Made by a program: the position numbers and the translations under genes. The notes beneath the pieces are model-generated. The model was not told where the DNA came from. It saw only the letters and a list, made by a program, of their open reading frames with translations, and did no database searches. Shown here one piece after another: positions 35,561 to 44,765 of a DNA stretch of 64,000 nt (position 1 is the first letter of the stretch; every line of letters starts with the position of its first letter). The stretch is from Algibacter lectus (GTDB taxonomy: Bacteria; Bacteroidota; Bacteroidia; Flavobacteriales; Flavobacteriaceae), in the NCBI RefSeq assembly GCF_900112395.1, contig NZ_FOLN01000001.1, positions 496,001 through 560,000 on the forward strand. Direction: 5' to 3'.

Positions 35561-37207
35561 TTAGTTAATGCTTAACTGATCTTTAAAAAAGCCTATTAAA
35601 TCATTTATAAAATTAGCTTCTCTATTTTCTATATCACTCTTTACCCAGTCGTTTTGAGGCATAGACGCCAAATCTCTAATTACTGCAATTTTTGATAACT
35701 CATACTTTGCTTTTTTTACTCCAAAGTAACCATTACCTGCTTGAATATTTAACTTTTTTTCTAAAACAATTTTATTACCAAGTCTATCCAAAAATAATGA
35801 TGCATCCTCTTGACTCCAACCATTGTAATTAGTATTCTGCCACTTTTTTGGAAATATATGCTCAATGTCAAAAGTTACAGGAATTAATCCTAATTGATTT
35901 TCATTTAAATAAGCATGCAATAATAAAAGTGCTCTTGAAATTCTAGAAGAATGATGACCATCTATATCTTGGATTAATAAATCTTCATTCCAATTAATTC
36001 TAAAATTAAATGGATTACCTTGACTAATATTAATACAAGCTTGATATGTATCGTCTTTAATAGCGTTTACGGTTGGTGCATAAATAAACTTAACAAACAA
36101 TGAAGCTACTAACTTCTTTAAAAGTTGAATAAAATCCGAATCAAAAGATTCACTCTCAGAATTTTTTATAAAAAACCCACTAATTATATACTTCCAAAAT
36201 TCATTTGGATAACGACTTAAGCAATGTAAATACTTTCTACTCTCAGTTGATATTTCATAAGATACGTCATCATTTGGAAGAACATCCATATTAACGTAGC
36301 ACCAAAAATTAGCTAAAGACATAATTTCAGGAACTAAAGTAGGTTCTTTTAACTTTTGGTAAGCATCCTCTGCATAAAACTTTCTAAGCCCAACTTCTTT
36401 AGACTTATCTAGCTTTCTACCTCTTAGTATATGACTGTAATATCTAAAAACTTCATCAATAGATAAATTACCTTGTTTACATATTTTACTCAACTCTTTC
36501 CAAGTCTCGGTAAAATCCTTACGCTTCTCTAAGGTGTTTTTACTTCGATAAATTTGCGCCTTAAAGATATCGGAATCAGATAATGGCATTCCACGATCAT
36601 TTAGCGTAGAAAATATCGTTAGTGCTGTTTCTGGCGTGTCACATTCTATAGGTAGAACGATACATTTCTGCAAGATTGTAACGCAAAGCTCTTTCCATTG
36701 TAATGGATTTGTAGAGGCATACTCATCACAACGTTGTTTAAAGAATCTATAATTGTTTGAGTAGTTATCAGTTGCAAACTCATTAACATTACCTGTTTCT
36801 AAAATTTTATGAAACGTACCGTTATCTTCTTCAGTCGCTACGAGTGATTCTATATGAATTTTACTCATGTCTGACACTTTTTGAGAAATAGGATTAATAT
36901 CCCAAATACAAGGTGCTAACTGGTTTTTCAAACCCTTAACGTCATCATCTTCTGGCATAGCCTCTAATTTTTTGTAAAAAGACCTTAACAATAAAAAGAA
37001 TGAAGTTATACGTTGCTGTCCATCTATAATTTCCTGATTATTCTCATCGTTTGTGTATGAAACTATCGTTCCTAAAAAATAATCTGAACCTTTTTTCGCA
37101 TCTGTATTTGTAAAATTCTCAATATCTTCCCAAAGGGTTTCACATTTTTCAATATTCCATTTATAAGGTCTCTGAAAATCTGGAATCACAAATCTTTTAC
37201 CTTGCAT
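35561..37207 (-). CDS. DUF262/DUF1524 (GmrSD-like) putative nuclease
   Basis: 548 aa from the first ATG. The N-terminal DUF262 domain has a ParB-like nucleotide site (IDGQQR at about 61-66). The C-terminal DUF1524 HNH-type domain has DIEHIFPK (His450) followed by a GNKIVLEK segment. Such proteins include GmrSD, which restricts modified phage DNA with NTP. In frame upstream of the ATG, codons back to 37267 encode IADLHVSKKTISKLFSE, which reads like the normal DUF262 N-terminus, but the only start-like codons are ATA (37265-37267) or ATT. Either a rare start is used or the original ATG was lost. It lies between the KAP gene and hsdR. Confidence 0.9.
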   Translation of the reverse strand: MQGKRFVIPDFQRPYKWNIEKCETLWEDIENFTNTDAKKGSDYFLGTIVSYTNDENNQEIIDGQQRITSFFLLLRSFYKKLEAMPEDDDVKGLKNQLAPCIWDINPISQKVSDMSKIHIESLVATEEDNGTFHKILETGNVNEFATDNYSNNYRFFKQRCDEYASTNPLQWKELCVTILQKCIVLPIECDTPETALTIFSTLNDRGMPLSDSDIFKAQIYRSKNTLEKRKDFTETWKELSKICKQGNLSIDEVFRYYSHILRGRKLDKSKEVGLRKFYAEDAYQKLKEPTLVPEIMSLANFWCYVNMDVLPNDDVSYEISTESRKYLHCLSRYPNEFWKYIISGFFIKNSESESFDSDFIQLLKKLVASLFVKFIYAPTVNAIKDDTYQACINISQGNPFNFRINWNEDLLIQDIDGHHSSRISRALLLLHAYLNENQLGLIPVTFDIEHIFPKKWQNTNYNGWSQEDASLFLDRLGNKIVLEKKLNIQAGNGYFGVKKAKYELSKIAVIRDLASMPQNDWVKSDIENREANFINDLIGFFKDQLSIN

Positions 37208-37337
37208 TTCACTAAAAAGTTTGCTTATCGTTTTCTTGCTAACATGTAAGTCTGCAATACGTTCTATTTAATTATATTGTGCTTAATCTAAGAAAAAGCC
37301 TTACCCATTATTTTTAGTATTTCGTTTTAATTCAATC

Positions 37338-40300
37338 TTATGATTCTGTCTTTTCGTTATCAGAATCTTTGGTTTCAGGTTTTATTTTAAATCCTAGTTC
37401 TTTTGATAATTGTTGAATATCTTCTTTACTTATTCTTGCCTTTAAACCATCTCTAAAGTCATCTTTGGATTTACCTGAATTATTCAAAATTGTTTTGATA
37501 TTTTCAGAATTATTAGTCATTATATAAACACATTCATCTGAGTCTAGTAATTCTGTTTTAAAAATTGTTCGAACAACATCACTAGCGTTCTCTTTTAAAC
37601 TAGCGTGTGCTAAAAGAGCTTCTGCGAAAAGAATAAAGATTTCATTTGTTATATTATTATTCTGAATTAAGCGGTCACGTAAACTTTTTAACGTATTGTC
37701 TAAATCTCTTTCACTTTTTTCAAAACTTTTAAGTAACCATTCTACGATTTCTTTATTATCAGTTTTTGAATCATCTGCTATTTTTAATAATACTGAATCA
37801 AATACTTCTAAAGAGAAACGATTCCAACCAATAAATCTAATAGTTTTTAATTGTTGGAATAGCTTACTATTTAAATCTTTGAAACTCTCTTCCCATTCAT
37901 CTTTCGATTTATCCCTATAATTATTATTAAATATTTCAAGTATTAATAAAGCTATATTTGATGAACTTTCTTTTAGAATTGATAAAACTGATGGCTCAAG
38001 ATTTAATACTCTAGTTTTATCCAATTCATTTTCTATTTGTAGAGTATTTAACAATTCCTCTGCGTCAATTTTATTCTTATGACAAATAGAAATGATATTT
38101 TCTAAAATTGGTTCTATTGTATAATCTCTGTGTGTTGGTTTTAACTGAATTAGCTTTTTAACAACACCTACCGTTAAACTATTAGTAAAGCTAATAGAGC
38201 CAACTAAAAAATCACTATAATTGATATACCATTCTAACTGATTAGCCACGTTTCCATAAAACTCTTCATCCTCACTATTTAATACTTTTTGATAGACAGT
38301 ATTGTATGCTGCGTTGCTACTTGTAAGTAATGATAATCGTAATGCTGCTAAATCAATATAAATATTATCTTCAATTGTAGCACTACTTAGCATAGTATAT
38401 ATATCAGCATCAAGTATCGTTGGCTCAACATCTAATTTTGTATTGGTTGTTAATTTTAACTTTTCTAAAATTTGAAATAATGTAATAGGATTTCTTTTGT
38501 TTAGTGCGATAAAACTGAGTAATTTTTTATGAAACTCAACAAGTTTTAGTGGATTTTTTAAGTATTCTATAAAAGAGGTTTCTTTTAAATTAGCAGGATC
38601 TACTTTTATTAAATAATTATCAATTTTTTTAATTTCACAATTTAACTTGTACTTACCATAATCTCCTTGTTTATTGTCAATTACTAATTTTAGTTTTTCA
38701 GGACTTATCGTTTTAGCAACTAAGCTATCAAAAGGTTTAAGTTCCAAATTATTTTCAACACAATATTGTACGACTTTATCAATATTATCAACATAATCAA
38801 TGATTTCAAATTCTTCGTTGTCTAACCACAAGCTTTTTAAGATACTAGTTAACCATCCTTTTTGCTTTTTTGAGGTAAGGTTCCTAAGTAGAATCAATTG
38901 ATAATTCTCTACTGTCCCTAAATTTAAGTCATTTGATTGAAGATTTGAATGTATAATATTCCAAATCAAACCTTTTTGACTGGCACTAATTTTATCCTTT
39001 TCAGACAAGCTATCTAATACTATAATTGGCTTTCTATAATCTTCCAATTCAGAAACTACAGGTTTAATTATATGTTTAAAGGCTGGTATTTCTTGAATTT
39101 CTTTAAACACATCAACTTCATTGTTTATTAAACTATCACGCAATCGATTTTTATAAATTACCTCAATTGCATTATCCGAATCAATTTGATAAGCAAGTGC
39201 TGTTATATGCTTTTGAAAATCTTCATCATTTTTATAAATAGGTTCCAGACCATCTAAATAATTCAACTCGGTAATAGCAGTTAAAGTATTATCTAGTATT
39301 TGTTCCTGACGCAATAAATAAATAGCTATATACCTATCTGGTATTTTATCATCGATTAATTTAATTGAAATAAAATTATTGATAAAGGCAACAATCTCTC
39401 TAGGTGTTATCGCTACATTTAATATTTCATAAGCTTGCTCTACTCTTTCAAATTCATTTTCATCAAAGGTTGTAAATGCTGTTTTCCAGTTATTTTTAAA
39501 AAATTCTTTCCAACTAGACATTATTGGTGGCGCTACTCTAAAAACTATATCAAACGTTTTATTGATGTAATCATCTGCATAATTTGTCTTAGAATTGCCA
39601 TTTAAATCTGAAAAAGCATTTTTAATATGCTTTCTATCAAATGGAATAATTACTTTAATTTTATTATACTTCTTTTCAGCAAAAAATACGTGTATCGAAG
39701 ACCAAACGTTTAAAATGTGTTTCTTTGGTAATCTGTCAAAGTTATCAAGAACCAAAACTAAATTTTTATTCAAGTCATTATCGATTTCAGTCATCCATTC
39801 TTGAAAATCCCTCACACTTGGTTCTTCTTCTGAAATACTTTCAATTTTAGTTTCTTTCTTTTGCTTATTTGTATAAATTTGAAACGTTTCTTGAGCTGAT
39901 AATTTAAATGATGTCCAAAATCCATTACAATCTTTCCAATTCTTAAATAGATTCCAAACGTAAATTCCAGCTACAATAAAAATTGGAAAAAGAACTAAAA
40001 CTAATCTCCAAAAAACACTTTTTATTCCTAACCAATCAGATAGTTCTCCTTTAAAGGCAGTAACTGTAGGCGCATAAATTATTGCAATAAGTGCAAAAAT
40101 AAAACCTACGCTTAAATAAGGAAGGTTTTCTGTAGTAACCTCCTTTTTCTTCGAAAGTAAAGTGGTTAACTTTTTTTCCCACTTACCTTTTTTAATAAAA
40201 TTATTATCTTTTTTAGTTAAGTAATTGGTCAATTCTATTAAAAGCGAGCGCCTTTGTTCATCTTCCTGATGTCCCCAAACATCATAAATAAAAAATATAT

Positions 40301-40496
40301 GATCATTAAGTTTATCTTCTACGATTTTTACAAGATTACTTTTACCAACTCCCCAACCACCATCTATACCAATAACTTGAAAAGTATTATCTTTTATAAT
40401 ATTAGTAATTACATTAGAAGTTCTTTCTTGCGATTTCCCTTCAAATAAATCTTTACCTAGTGGCTTATTGTCAATAAAGTTATATTTCTTACTCAT
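37338..40496 (-). CDS. KAP family P-loop NTPase with two membrane segments
   Basis: 1052 aa. Walker A GGWGVGKS at about 46-53, a pair of inserted hydrophobic helices (about 125-147 and 161-184) and Walker B LVLVLDNFDRL at about 246-256 give the KAP layout, in which membrane helices interrupt the P-loop domain. The rest (about 400-1052) is a long helical region with no recognised motif. KAP NTPases are known as membrane-linked STAND-type ATPases, several in anti-phage settings. Inserted between hsdS (14-bp gap) and the DUF262 gene, it is probably part of the same operon. Confidence 0.9.
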   Translation of the reverse strand: MSKKYNFIDNKPLGKDLFEGKSQERTSNVITNIIKDNTFQVIGIDGGWGVGKSNLVKIVEDKLNDHIFFIYDVWGHQEDEQRRSLLIELTNYLTKKDNNFIKKGKWEKKLTTLLSKKKEVTTENLPYLSVGFIFALIAIIYAPTVTAFKGELSDWLGIKSVFWRLVLVLFPIFIVAGIYVWNLFKNWKDCNGFWTSFKLSAQETFQIYTNKQKKETKIESISEEEPSVRDFQEWMTEIDNDLNKNLVLVLDNFDRLPKKHILNVWSSIHVFFAEKKYNKIKVIIPFDRKHIKNAFSDLNGNSKTNYADDYINKTFDIVFRVAPPIMSSWKEFFKNNWKTAFTTFDENEFERVEQAYEILNVAITPREIVAFINNFISIKLIDDKIPDRYIAIYLLRQEQILDNTLTAITELNYLDGLEPIYKNDEDFQKHITALAYQIDSDNAIEVIYKNRLRDSLINNEVDVFKEIQEIPAFKHIIKPVVSELEDYRKPIIVLDSLSEKDKISASQKGLIWNIIHSNLQSNDLNLGTVENYQLILLRNLTSKKQKGWLTSILKSLWLDNEEFEIIDYVDNIDKVVQYCVENNLELKPFDSLVAKTISPEKLKLVIDNKQGDYGKYKLNCEIKKIDNYLIKVDPANLKETSFIEYLKNPLKLVEFHKKLLSFIALNKRNPITLFQILEKLKLTTNTKLDVEPTILDADIYTMLSSATIEDNIYIDLAALRLSLLTSSNAAYNTVYQKVLNSEDEEFYGNVANQLEWYINYSDFLVGSISFTNSLTVGVVKKLIQLKPTHRDYTIEPILENIISICHKNKIDAEELLNTLQIENELDKTRVLNLEPSVLSILKESSSNIALLILEIFNNNYRDKSKDEWEESFKDLNSKLFQQLKTIRFIGWNRFSLEVFDSVLLKIADDSKTDNKEIVEWLLKSFEKSERDLDNTLKSLRDRLIQNNNITNEIFILFAEALLAHASLKENASDVVRTIFKTELLDSDECVYIMTNNSENIKTILNNSGKSKDDFRDGLKARISKEDIQQLSKELGFKIKPETKDSDNEKTES

Positions 40497-40510
40497 AATT
40501 ATATGGATAT

Positions 40511-41812
40511 TTAAACTAACGATTTTTTTGTTTCTACTTTTGACATTTTGGAAAGAATTATGTTTTTTAGTCCAGTTAGTGGCATATATTGAGACGAAAT
40601 TGATTCCATTAGATTAAAAAGCGGTGTTACTATTGTTAGAAAATCGCCCATAATACATTTATCTCCAATTGGTAATATAATTGTTACATAATCAGCTACT
40701 CTTATACTAGGTTGCGCTGTATCTTTAACCCTTCCATTAAACTGTTCTCGAAAAAGAAATGTTTCTAAAAATAATCTAAAATAATATGGTGAAATAGTAT
40801 CATTAAATCTAAAACCTACGATATTTTGACCAATACAAAAATCTACTTTATCTGGTACCATTGTATAGTTTGGTATTCCATTTCCTACTGTTCCAACTAA
40901 TACATCATATCTCTCAGGATGTCCTTTCCTAAACCAATTATTAAATATTTCTTGAGAAACATATTTGGTTTTTTCTGAAATATGTAACTTAGGAAATGAC
41001 TTGTTTTCTAAAAAATATGTCTCAAACAAGAGTTTTTCTTCACTATGCGAAAGAGGTGGAGTTTTTCCTCTATTATCTATAATTTTACTTAATAGATTAC
41101 TTATTTGATTAACTTTCCAACCTAAAGGAATCTCCATATCCAACTCCTCATTATAAACCATCTCACCACCAGAAGATTTATAATGTTTTCCTAACAATTC
41201 AGGGGATTTCGAAACAAGTTCGGGATAACTTTCCTTTGTAATTGGAAAGTTGAAATCTACAAACCAATGTTTATACAAAGCTTGTGCGGTGTCTTCTAGT
41301 TTTTGGTTGAGGGTTTCGTTTAGTTTAATACGATTTACAATGGTGTTGTATTCTTTAACGATTTCACGTTGTTTTTCTATGGATGGAATGGGTAGTTCTG
41401 TTTCTTCTAATTCTTCCCAATCAAAGGTTTCTCTTGCGCTTCCATGTGATTTAAAACGAGCGTAGCGGTCAAATTCTGGTCGTCTAAACCACATCATTAA
41501 ATATTCGGCATTTAATAATGTTTCATCTATAATTTCAAAAACAGTATAGGCTTGAGAGACTAATGCTTTATCATATTCTTCTAAAAGCGCTATGGATATT
41601 TTATCTCCATTTCTTGATGTTACAGGTCCGTAAGCAAATTGGTTTTTCTCTATAATTTTATAGCGTGACATATCTGTACCAACAGTATTTGCTATAGATG
41701 GCATTAATACTTTTTTAATACTAACTCCTAAGAGCGTTTCAACTTCAAGATTTTTATTTCTAATATTAACAACCTGTATGTAATCGCCTAAACGTTTATA
41801 GTTTAATCTCAT
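40511..41812 (-). CDS. hsdS: Type I restriction enzyme S (specificity) subunit
   Basis: 433 aa with two target-recognition domains (about 1-150 and 215-400). They are separated by a conserved helical spacer (REIVKEYNTIVNRIKLNETLNQKLEDTAQALYKHWFVDF) and closed by a C-terminal helix. It sets the bipartite DNA target of the complex. The start overlaps the end of hsdM by 17 bp, a usual coupling. Only one hsdS is present and I saw no inverted half-genes nearby that would suggest phase variation. Confidence 0.95.
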   Translation of the reverse strand: MRLNYKRLGDYIQVVNIRNKNLEVETLLGVSIKKVLMPSIANTVGTDMSRYKIIEKNQFAYGPVTSRNGDKISIALLEEYDKALVSQAYTVFEIIDETLLNAEYLMMWFRRPEFDRYARFKSHGSARETFDWEELEETELPIPSIEKQREIVKEYNTIVNRIKLNETLNQKLEDTAQALYKHWFVDFNFPITKESYPELVSKSPELLGKHYKSSGGEMVYNEELDMEIPLGWKVNQISNLLSKIIDNRGKTPPLSHSEEKLLFETYFLENKSFPKLHISEKTKYVSQEIFNNWFRKGHPERYDVLVGTVGNGIPNYTMVPDKVDFCIGQNIVGFRFNDTISPYYFRLFLETFLFREQFNGRVKDTAQPSIRVADYVTIILPIGDKCIMGDFLTIVTPLFNLMESISSQYMPLTGLKNIILSKMSKVETKKSLV

Positions 41813-43364
41813 AACCTAAGTTTTTAAACACGTTTAGTAATTCGGTTTTAGATTGTGCTTCTTCTTTTAAAAGTGCTGCAAACTCTGTTTGTAAGGTTTT
41901 CATCTTTTCATCAAAATTGATGTTCTCATCTCTGTTTACAAACTCAACATATTTACTAGGCACTAAAGAGTAATCTTTTTTTCGCACCTCTTCAATACTT
42001 GCAGAATAGCAGAACTCTGGAATGTCTTTATATGTTTCGACATCTTGTTGCCATTTATGATAGGTTTCACTTATTTCAACTATATTTTCATCTGAAAACT
42101 GTTTATACTTCTTTTCAAAAGGAATTCCAACTTCTCTTAAATCCATAAACAGAATTTCTTCTTCTCTGTTTCTGTAGTTTTTTTCGATGTCATTAAGTTT
42201 TACTTGACGTTCTTTTTTATTGTTATTTATAATCCAAAGCGTTACAGAAATATCTGTGGTATAAAATAAGTTACGTGGTAAAATTAGAATCGCTTCTACT
42301 AAATTATTCTCAATCAACTTTTTACGTATTTCGTATTCGGTTCCTCCACCAGATAATGCACCATTGGCTAGTATAAAACCTGCAACACCATTGTCTGAGA
42401 GTTTAGACACCATATTTAGTATCCAACCATAATTGGCATTTCCTGTTTGTGGTACATCATAACCTCTCCAACGTGGGTCGTCTAGTAACTCGTCTGTAGC
42501 TCTCCAATCCTTTTGGTTAAAAGGTGGGTTTGCCATAATATAATCTGCCTTTAAATCTGGGTGTTGATCTTTACCAAAAGTATCTGCGGGCACATCACCT
42601 AAATTAGCAGCAATACCACGTATGGCAAGGTTCATTTTTGCTAACTTATAAGTAGTTGCAGTATATTCTTGTCCGTAAATAGAAACGTCTTTTTTGTTAC
42701 CATTGTGGCTATCTATAAATTTCATAGACTGCACAAACATACCTCCAGAACCACAAGCAGGATCGTAAATTTTACCTTTGTAAGGTTCTATTAACTCTGC
42801 AATAAGATTAACAATACTTTTTGGGGTGTAGAATTCGCCTTTTCCTTTGCCTTCTGCAATGGCAAACTTGCTTAAAAAATACTCGTACACACGCCCAACG
42901 ATATCTTGTTGTTGGTCTTTTAGGGTGTCTATATTATTAATAGTGTCTAGTAAAGCGGCTAGCTTACTAACATCCATATTTAAACGTGAGAAATAGTTGT
43001 CTGGCAACGCTCCTTTTAAAGATGGATTATTTTTTTCTACAGTGTATAAAGCGGTATCTATTTTTAGAGCAATATCATCTTGTTTGGCATTGGCTATAAT
43101 GTAACTCCAACGAGATTCTTCGGTTAAATAAAACACGTTTTTTTGTGTGTAGAATTCTACCATGTCTAAAAACTTTTCTTTGCCATCGTCTATAATTTCT
43201 TGTCTACGTACTTGAAACTTATCGCTTGCAAATTTTAAGAAGATTAATCCTAATACTACGTGTTTGTATTCGGAGCTTTCTACGGTTCCTCTTAGTTTAT
43301 TTGCGGATTCCCAAAGGGTTTCTTCTATGGATTTCGTTTTTTTTGGTGTTGCTTTTTTAGCCAT
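41796..43364 (-). CDS. hsdM: Type I restriction enzyme M (methyltransferase) subunit
   Basis: 522 aa N6-adenine methyltransferase. N-terminal HsdM helical domain, then the AdoMet site DPACGSGGMF (201-210) and the catalytic NPPF (279-282). With HsdS it methylates the host target and protects it from HsdR. First gene of the core hsd operon; a 62-bp gap separates it from the PH-domain gene upstream, enough for its own promoter (TACATTTA, 7 of 8 to the Bacteroidota -7 element, lies there). Confidence 0.96.
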   Translation of the reverse strand: MAKKATPKKTKSIEETLWESANKLRGTVESSEYKHVVLGLIFLKFASDKFQVRRQEIIDDGKEKFLDMVEFYTQKNVFYLTEESRWSYIIANAKQDDIALKIDTALYTVEKNNPSLKGALPDNYFSRLNMDVSKLAALLDTINNIDTLKDQQQDIVGRVYEYFLSKFAIAEGKGKGEFYTPKSIVNLIAELIEPYKGKIYDPACGSGGMFVQSMKFIDSHNGNKKDVSIYGQEYTATTYKLAKMNLAIRGIAANLGDVPADTFGKDQHPDLKADYIMANPPFNQKDWRATDELLDDPRWRGYDVPQTGNANYGWILNMVSKLSDNGVAGFILANGALSGGGTEYEIRKKLIENNLVEAILILPRNLFYTTDISVTLWIINNNKKERQVKLNDIEKNYRNREEEILFMDLREVGIPFEKKYKQFSDENIVEISETYHKWQQDVETYKDIPEFCYSASIEEVRKKDYSLVPSKYVEFVNRDENINFDEKMKTLQTEFAALLKEEAQSKTELLNVFKNLGYEIKL

Positions 43365-43426
43365 GAATTGAATGTTATTTTAGAACTTTAAATGTAGGTT
43401 TAAAATCTGTTTGTCACAATAAAAGA

Positions 43427-43804
43427 CTACATCACTTTTTCTGCTAAATACTTTTGTACTTCGTACACATTAATACTTTTATTAAACTTCTTACTAACGG
43501 AAGGTATATTTTCACTTGAGATCCAAATTTTTAATTCGGCATCCAAATCGAAAGTACCAGAAGTCTCTAAAGAAAATCTAGAAATATTCTTATAGGGTAA
43601 AGATTTGTATTCCACCTTACTCCCTGTTATACCTTGTACGTCTATCAAAATTAGTCGTTTATCTGTAAACATAAACACATCGCGAAACAACTTGAAACCA
43701 AGTTCAATTTGTTCGGTATTTGTTAATAGTCTCCCATATTTTTCGGTTAACTTTTCTACAGAAACCTCACTTGCATTTCCTAATATTTTATTTAATAATC
43801 CCAT
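43427..43804 (-). CDS. Bacterial PH-domain protein
   Basis: 125 aa, no signal. After a 20-residue start the sequence matches the bacterial pleckstrin-homology fold (bPH_1 type): FRDVFMFTDKRLILIDVQGITGSKVEYKSLPYKNISRF, then beta-strands and a final helix. Function of these small proteins is mostly unknown; some bind lipids or protein partners. Last of the five-gene run before hsdM, 10 bp from its upstream neighbour. Confidence 0.82.
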   Translation of the reverse strand: MGLLNKILGNASEVSVEKLTEKYGRLLTNTEQIELGFKLFRDVFMFTDKRLILIDVQGITGSKVEYKSLPYKNISRFSLETSGTFDLDAELKIWISSENIPSVSKKFNKSINVYEVQKYLAEKVM

Positions 43805-43814
43805 AGTTATTTAT

Positions 43815-44180
43815 TTAATGTTGGTAGCATCTACCATTCGAGTTTTTAGTAGTTCGTTTACAACGTTTACCTGCCTGTGTTTTACCAGTGCATTGCTTTG
43901 CTGTGGTAGAGCGTGATGGCGTACTCGATTTGCTACTACTAGTAAATCTGCTAGCCTTAGTTAACGCTGTATTACTTTTAGTTGGTTTACAAACCGAACA
44001 CGCCTCGAAACCTAATTGCACCGCCTTTTCTAGTGTATATTCTTTTTTAGAATACCTTAAATATTTACAACTAGATTTATGGTATTTCTCACCCGTTTTG
44101 GTGGTGTAAACGGATTGTGCAATAACACTATTTACAAATGTAAAGCTTAAAACAAGTAATAGAACTTTTAGAAGTTTCAT
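43815..44180 (-). CDS. Secreted Cys-rich protein (Ada-like metal site plus DUF5763-like tail)
   Basis: 121 aa with a signal peptide ending VIAQ. The mature N-terminus has KYHKSSCKYLRYS ... FEACSVCKP, a four-Cys/His arrangement like the metal-binding segments attached to secreted nucleases and hydrolases. After a Ser/Thr-rich linker the tail is QCTGKTQAGKRCKR ... GRCYQH, a compact Cys/His zinc motif. It probably binds DNA or stabilises the thermonuclease encoded 19 bp upstream; this partner role is inferred from position. Confidence 0.75.
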   Translation of the reverse strand: MKLLKVLLLVLSFTFVNSVIAQSVYTTKTGEKYHKSSCKYLRYSKKEYTLEKAVQLGFEACSVCKPTKSNTALTKASRFTSSSKSSTPSRSTTAKQCTGKTQAGKRCKRTTKNSNGRCYQH

Positions 44181-44199
44181 TTGTGCTCAATTTTTATTG

Positions 44200-44724
44200 T
44201 TAATCCTTTTTTTTATTTAGTTTTTTCAACCTAGAGGCTTCTTTTTTATTAGCTCTCCATTCCCAAGGCGCTATAGAGGTTGGATCTTGCCAAAGACCTA
44301 TTTTATTCTCTTTAGCAATATCTTCTTTAGCCTGTAAAGTATCATCATTAGAATACTTTACATAATGCCATGCTAAACCATTTTTAACAAGCTCTTCACT
44401 TAAGCTTAAGGAATCGGCATAAATTACATTCGCTATAAAACGGCCATATCTATCCTTTTTTAAAACATCTATATTTATAGTGTCTCCAAAAATAGCCTCG
44501 GAAACAAATTGTTTGGCTTTTGTTGAAAATGGTTGTTTTCGCTCTGGGCAATCTACATTAGCAAGTCTAACTCTAATTAAAATAGAATCTTTGGTTAAAA
44601 GCTTAAACGTATCTCCATCTGTAATGGCGGTTACTTTACCATTGATTACCTTGTTCCCTTTTGGTTTTTGAGCGTTTATTGTTATAGTTAATAATATAAA
44701 TAAACTAAGTATTAATTTTTTCAT
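44200..44724 (-). CDS. Secreted thermonuclease (staphylococcal nuclease family)
   Basis: 174 aa from MKKLILSLF, the start that gives a proper signal peptide (ending INAQ); the frame opens 11 codons earlier. OB-fold nuclease with the calcium-site Asp in TAITDGDTF (about 36-38), active-site Arg/Asp-x-x-Glu in RVRLANVDCPE (about 52-61) and the second Arg in KKDRYGRF. All active residues are present, so a functional Ca-dependent nuclease outside the cytoplasm is expected. Its presence in a run with a PLD-type membrane protein suggests degradation of incoming or extracellular DNA. Confidence 0.9.
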   Translation of the reverse strand: MKKLILSLFILLTITINAQKPKGNKVINGKVTAITDGDTFKLLTKDSILIRVRLANVDCPERKQPFSTKAKQFVSEAIFGDTINIDVLKKDRYGRFIANVIYADSLSLSEELVKNGLAWHYVKYSNDDTLQAKEDIAKENKIGLWQDPTSIAPWEWRANKKEASRLKKLNKKKD

Positions 44725-44765
44725 GAACGAAAACTTTGGATTATGCTTTTCTATCAAAATTAGAT

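Noticed and set aside
40511-41812. Phase-variable hsdS locus
   Set aside because: Although an integrase is present in the island, there is only one hsdS and no second or partial copy with inverted repeats in the window.
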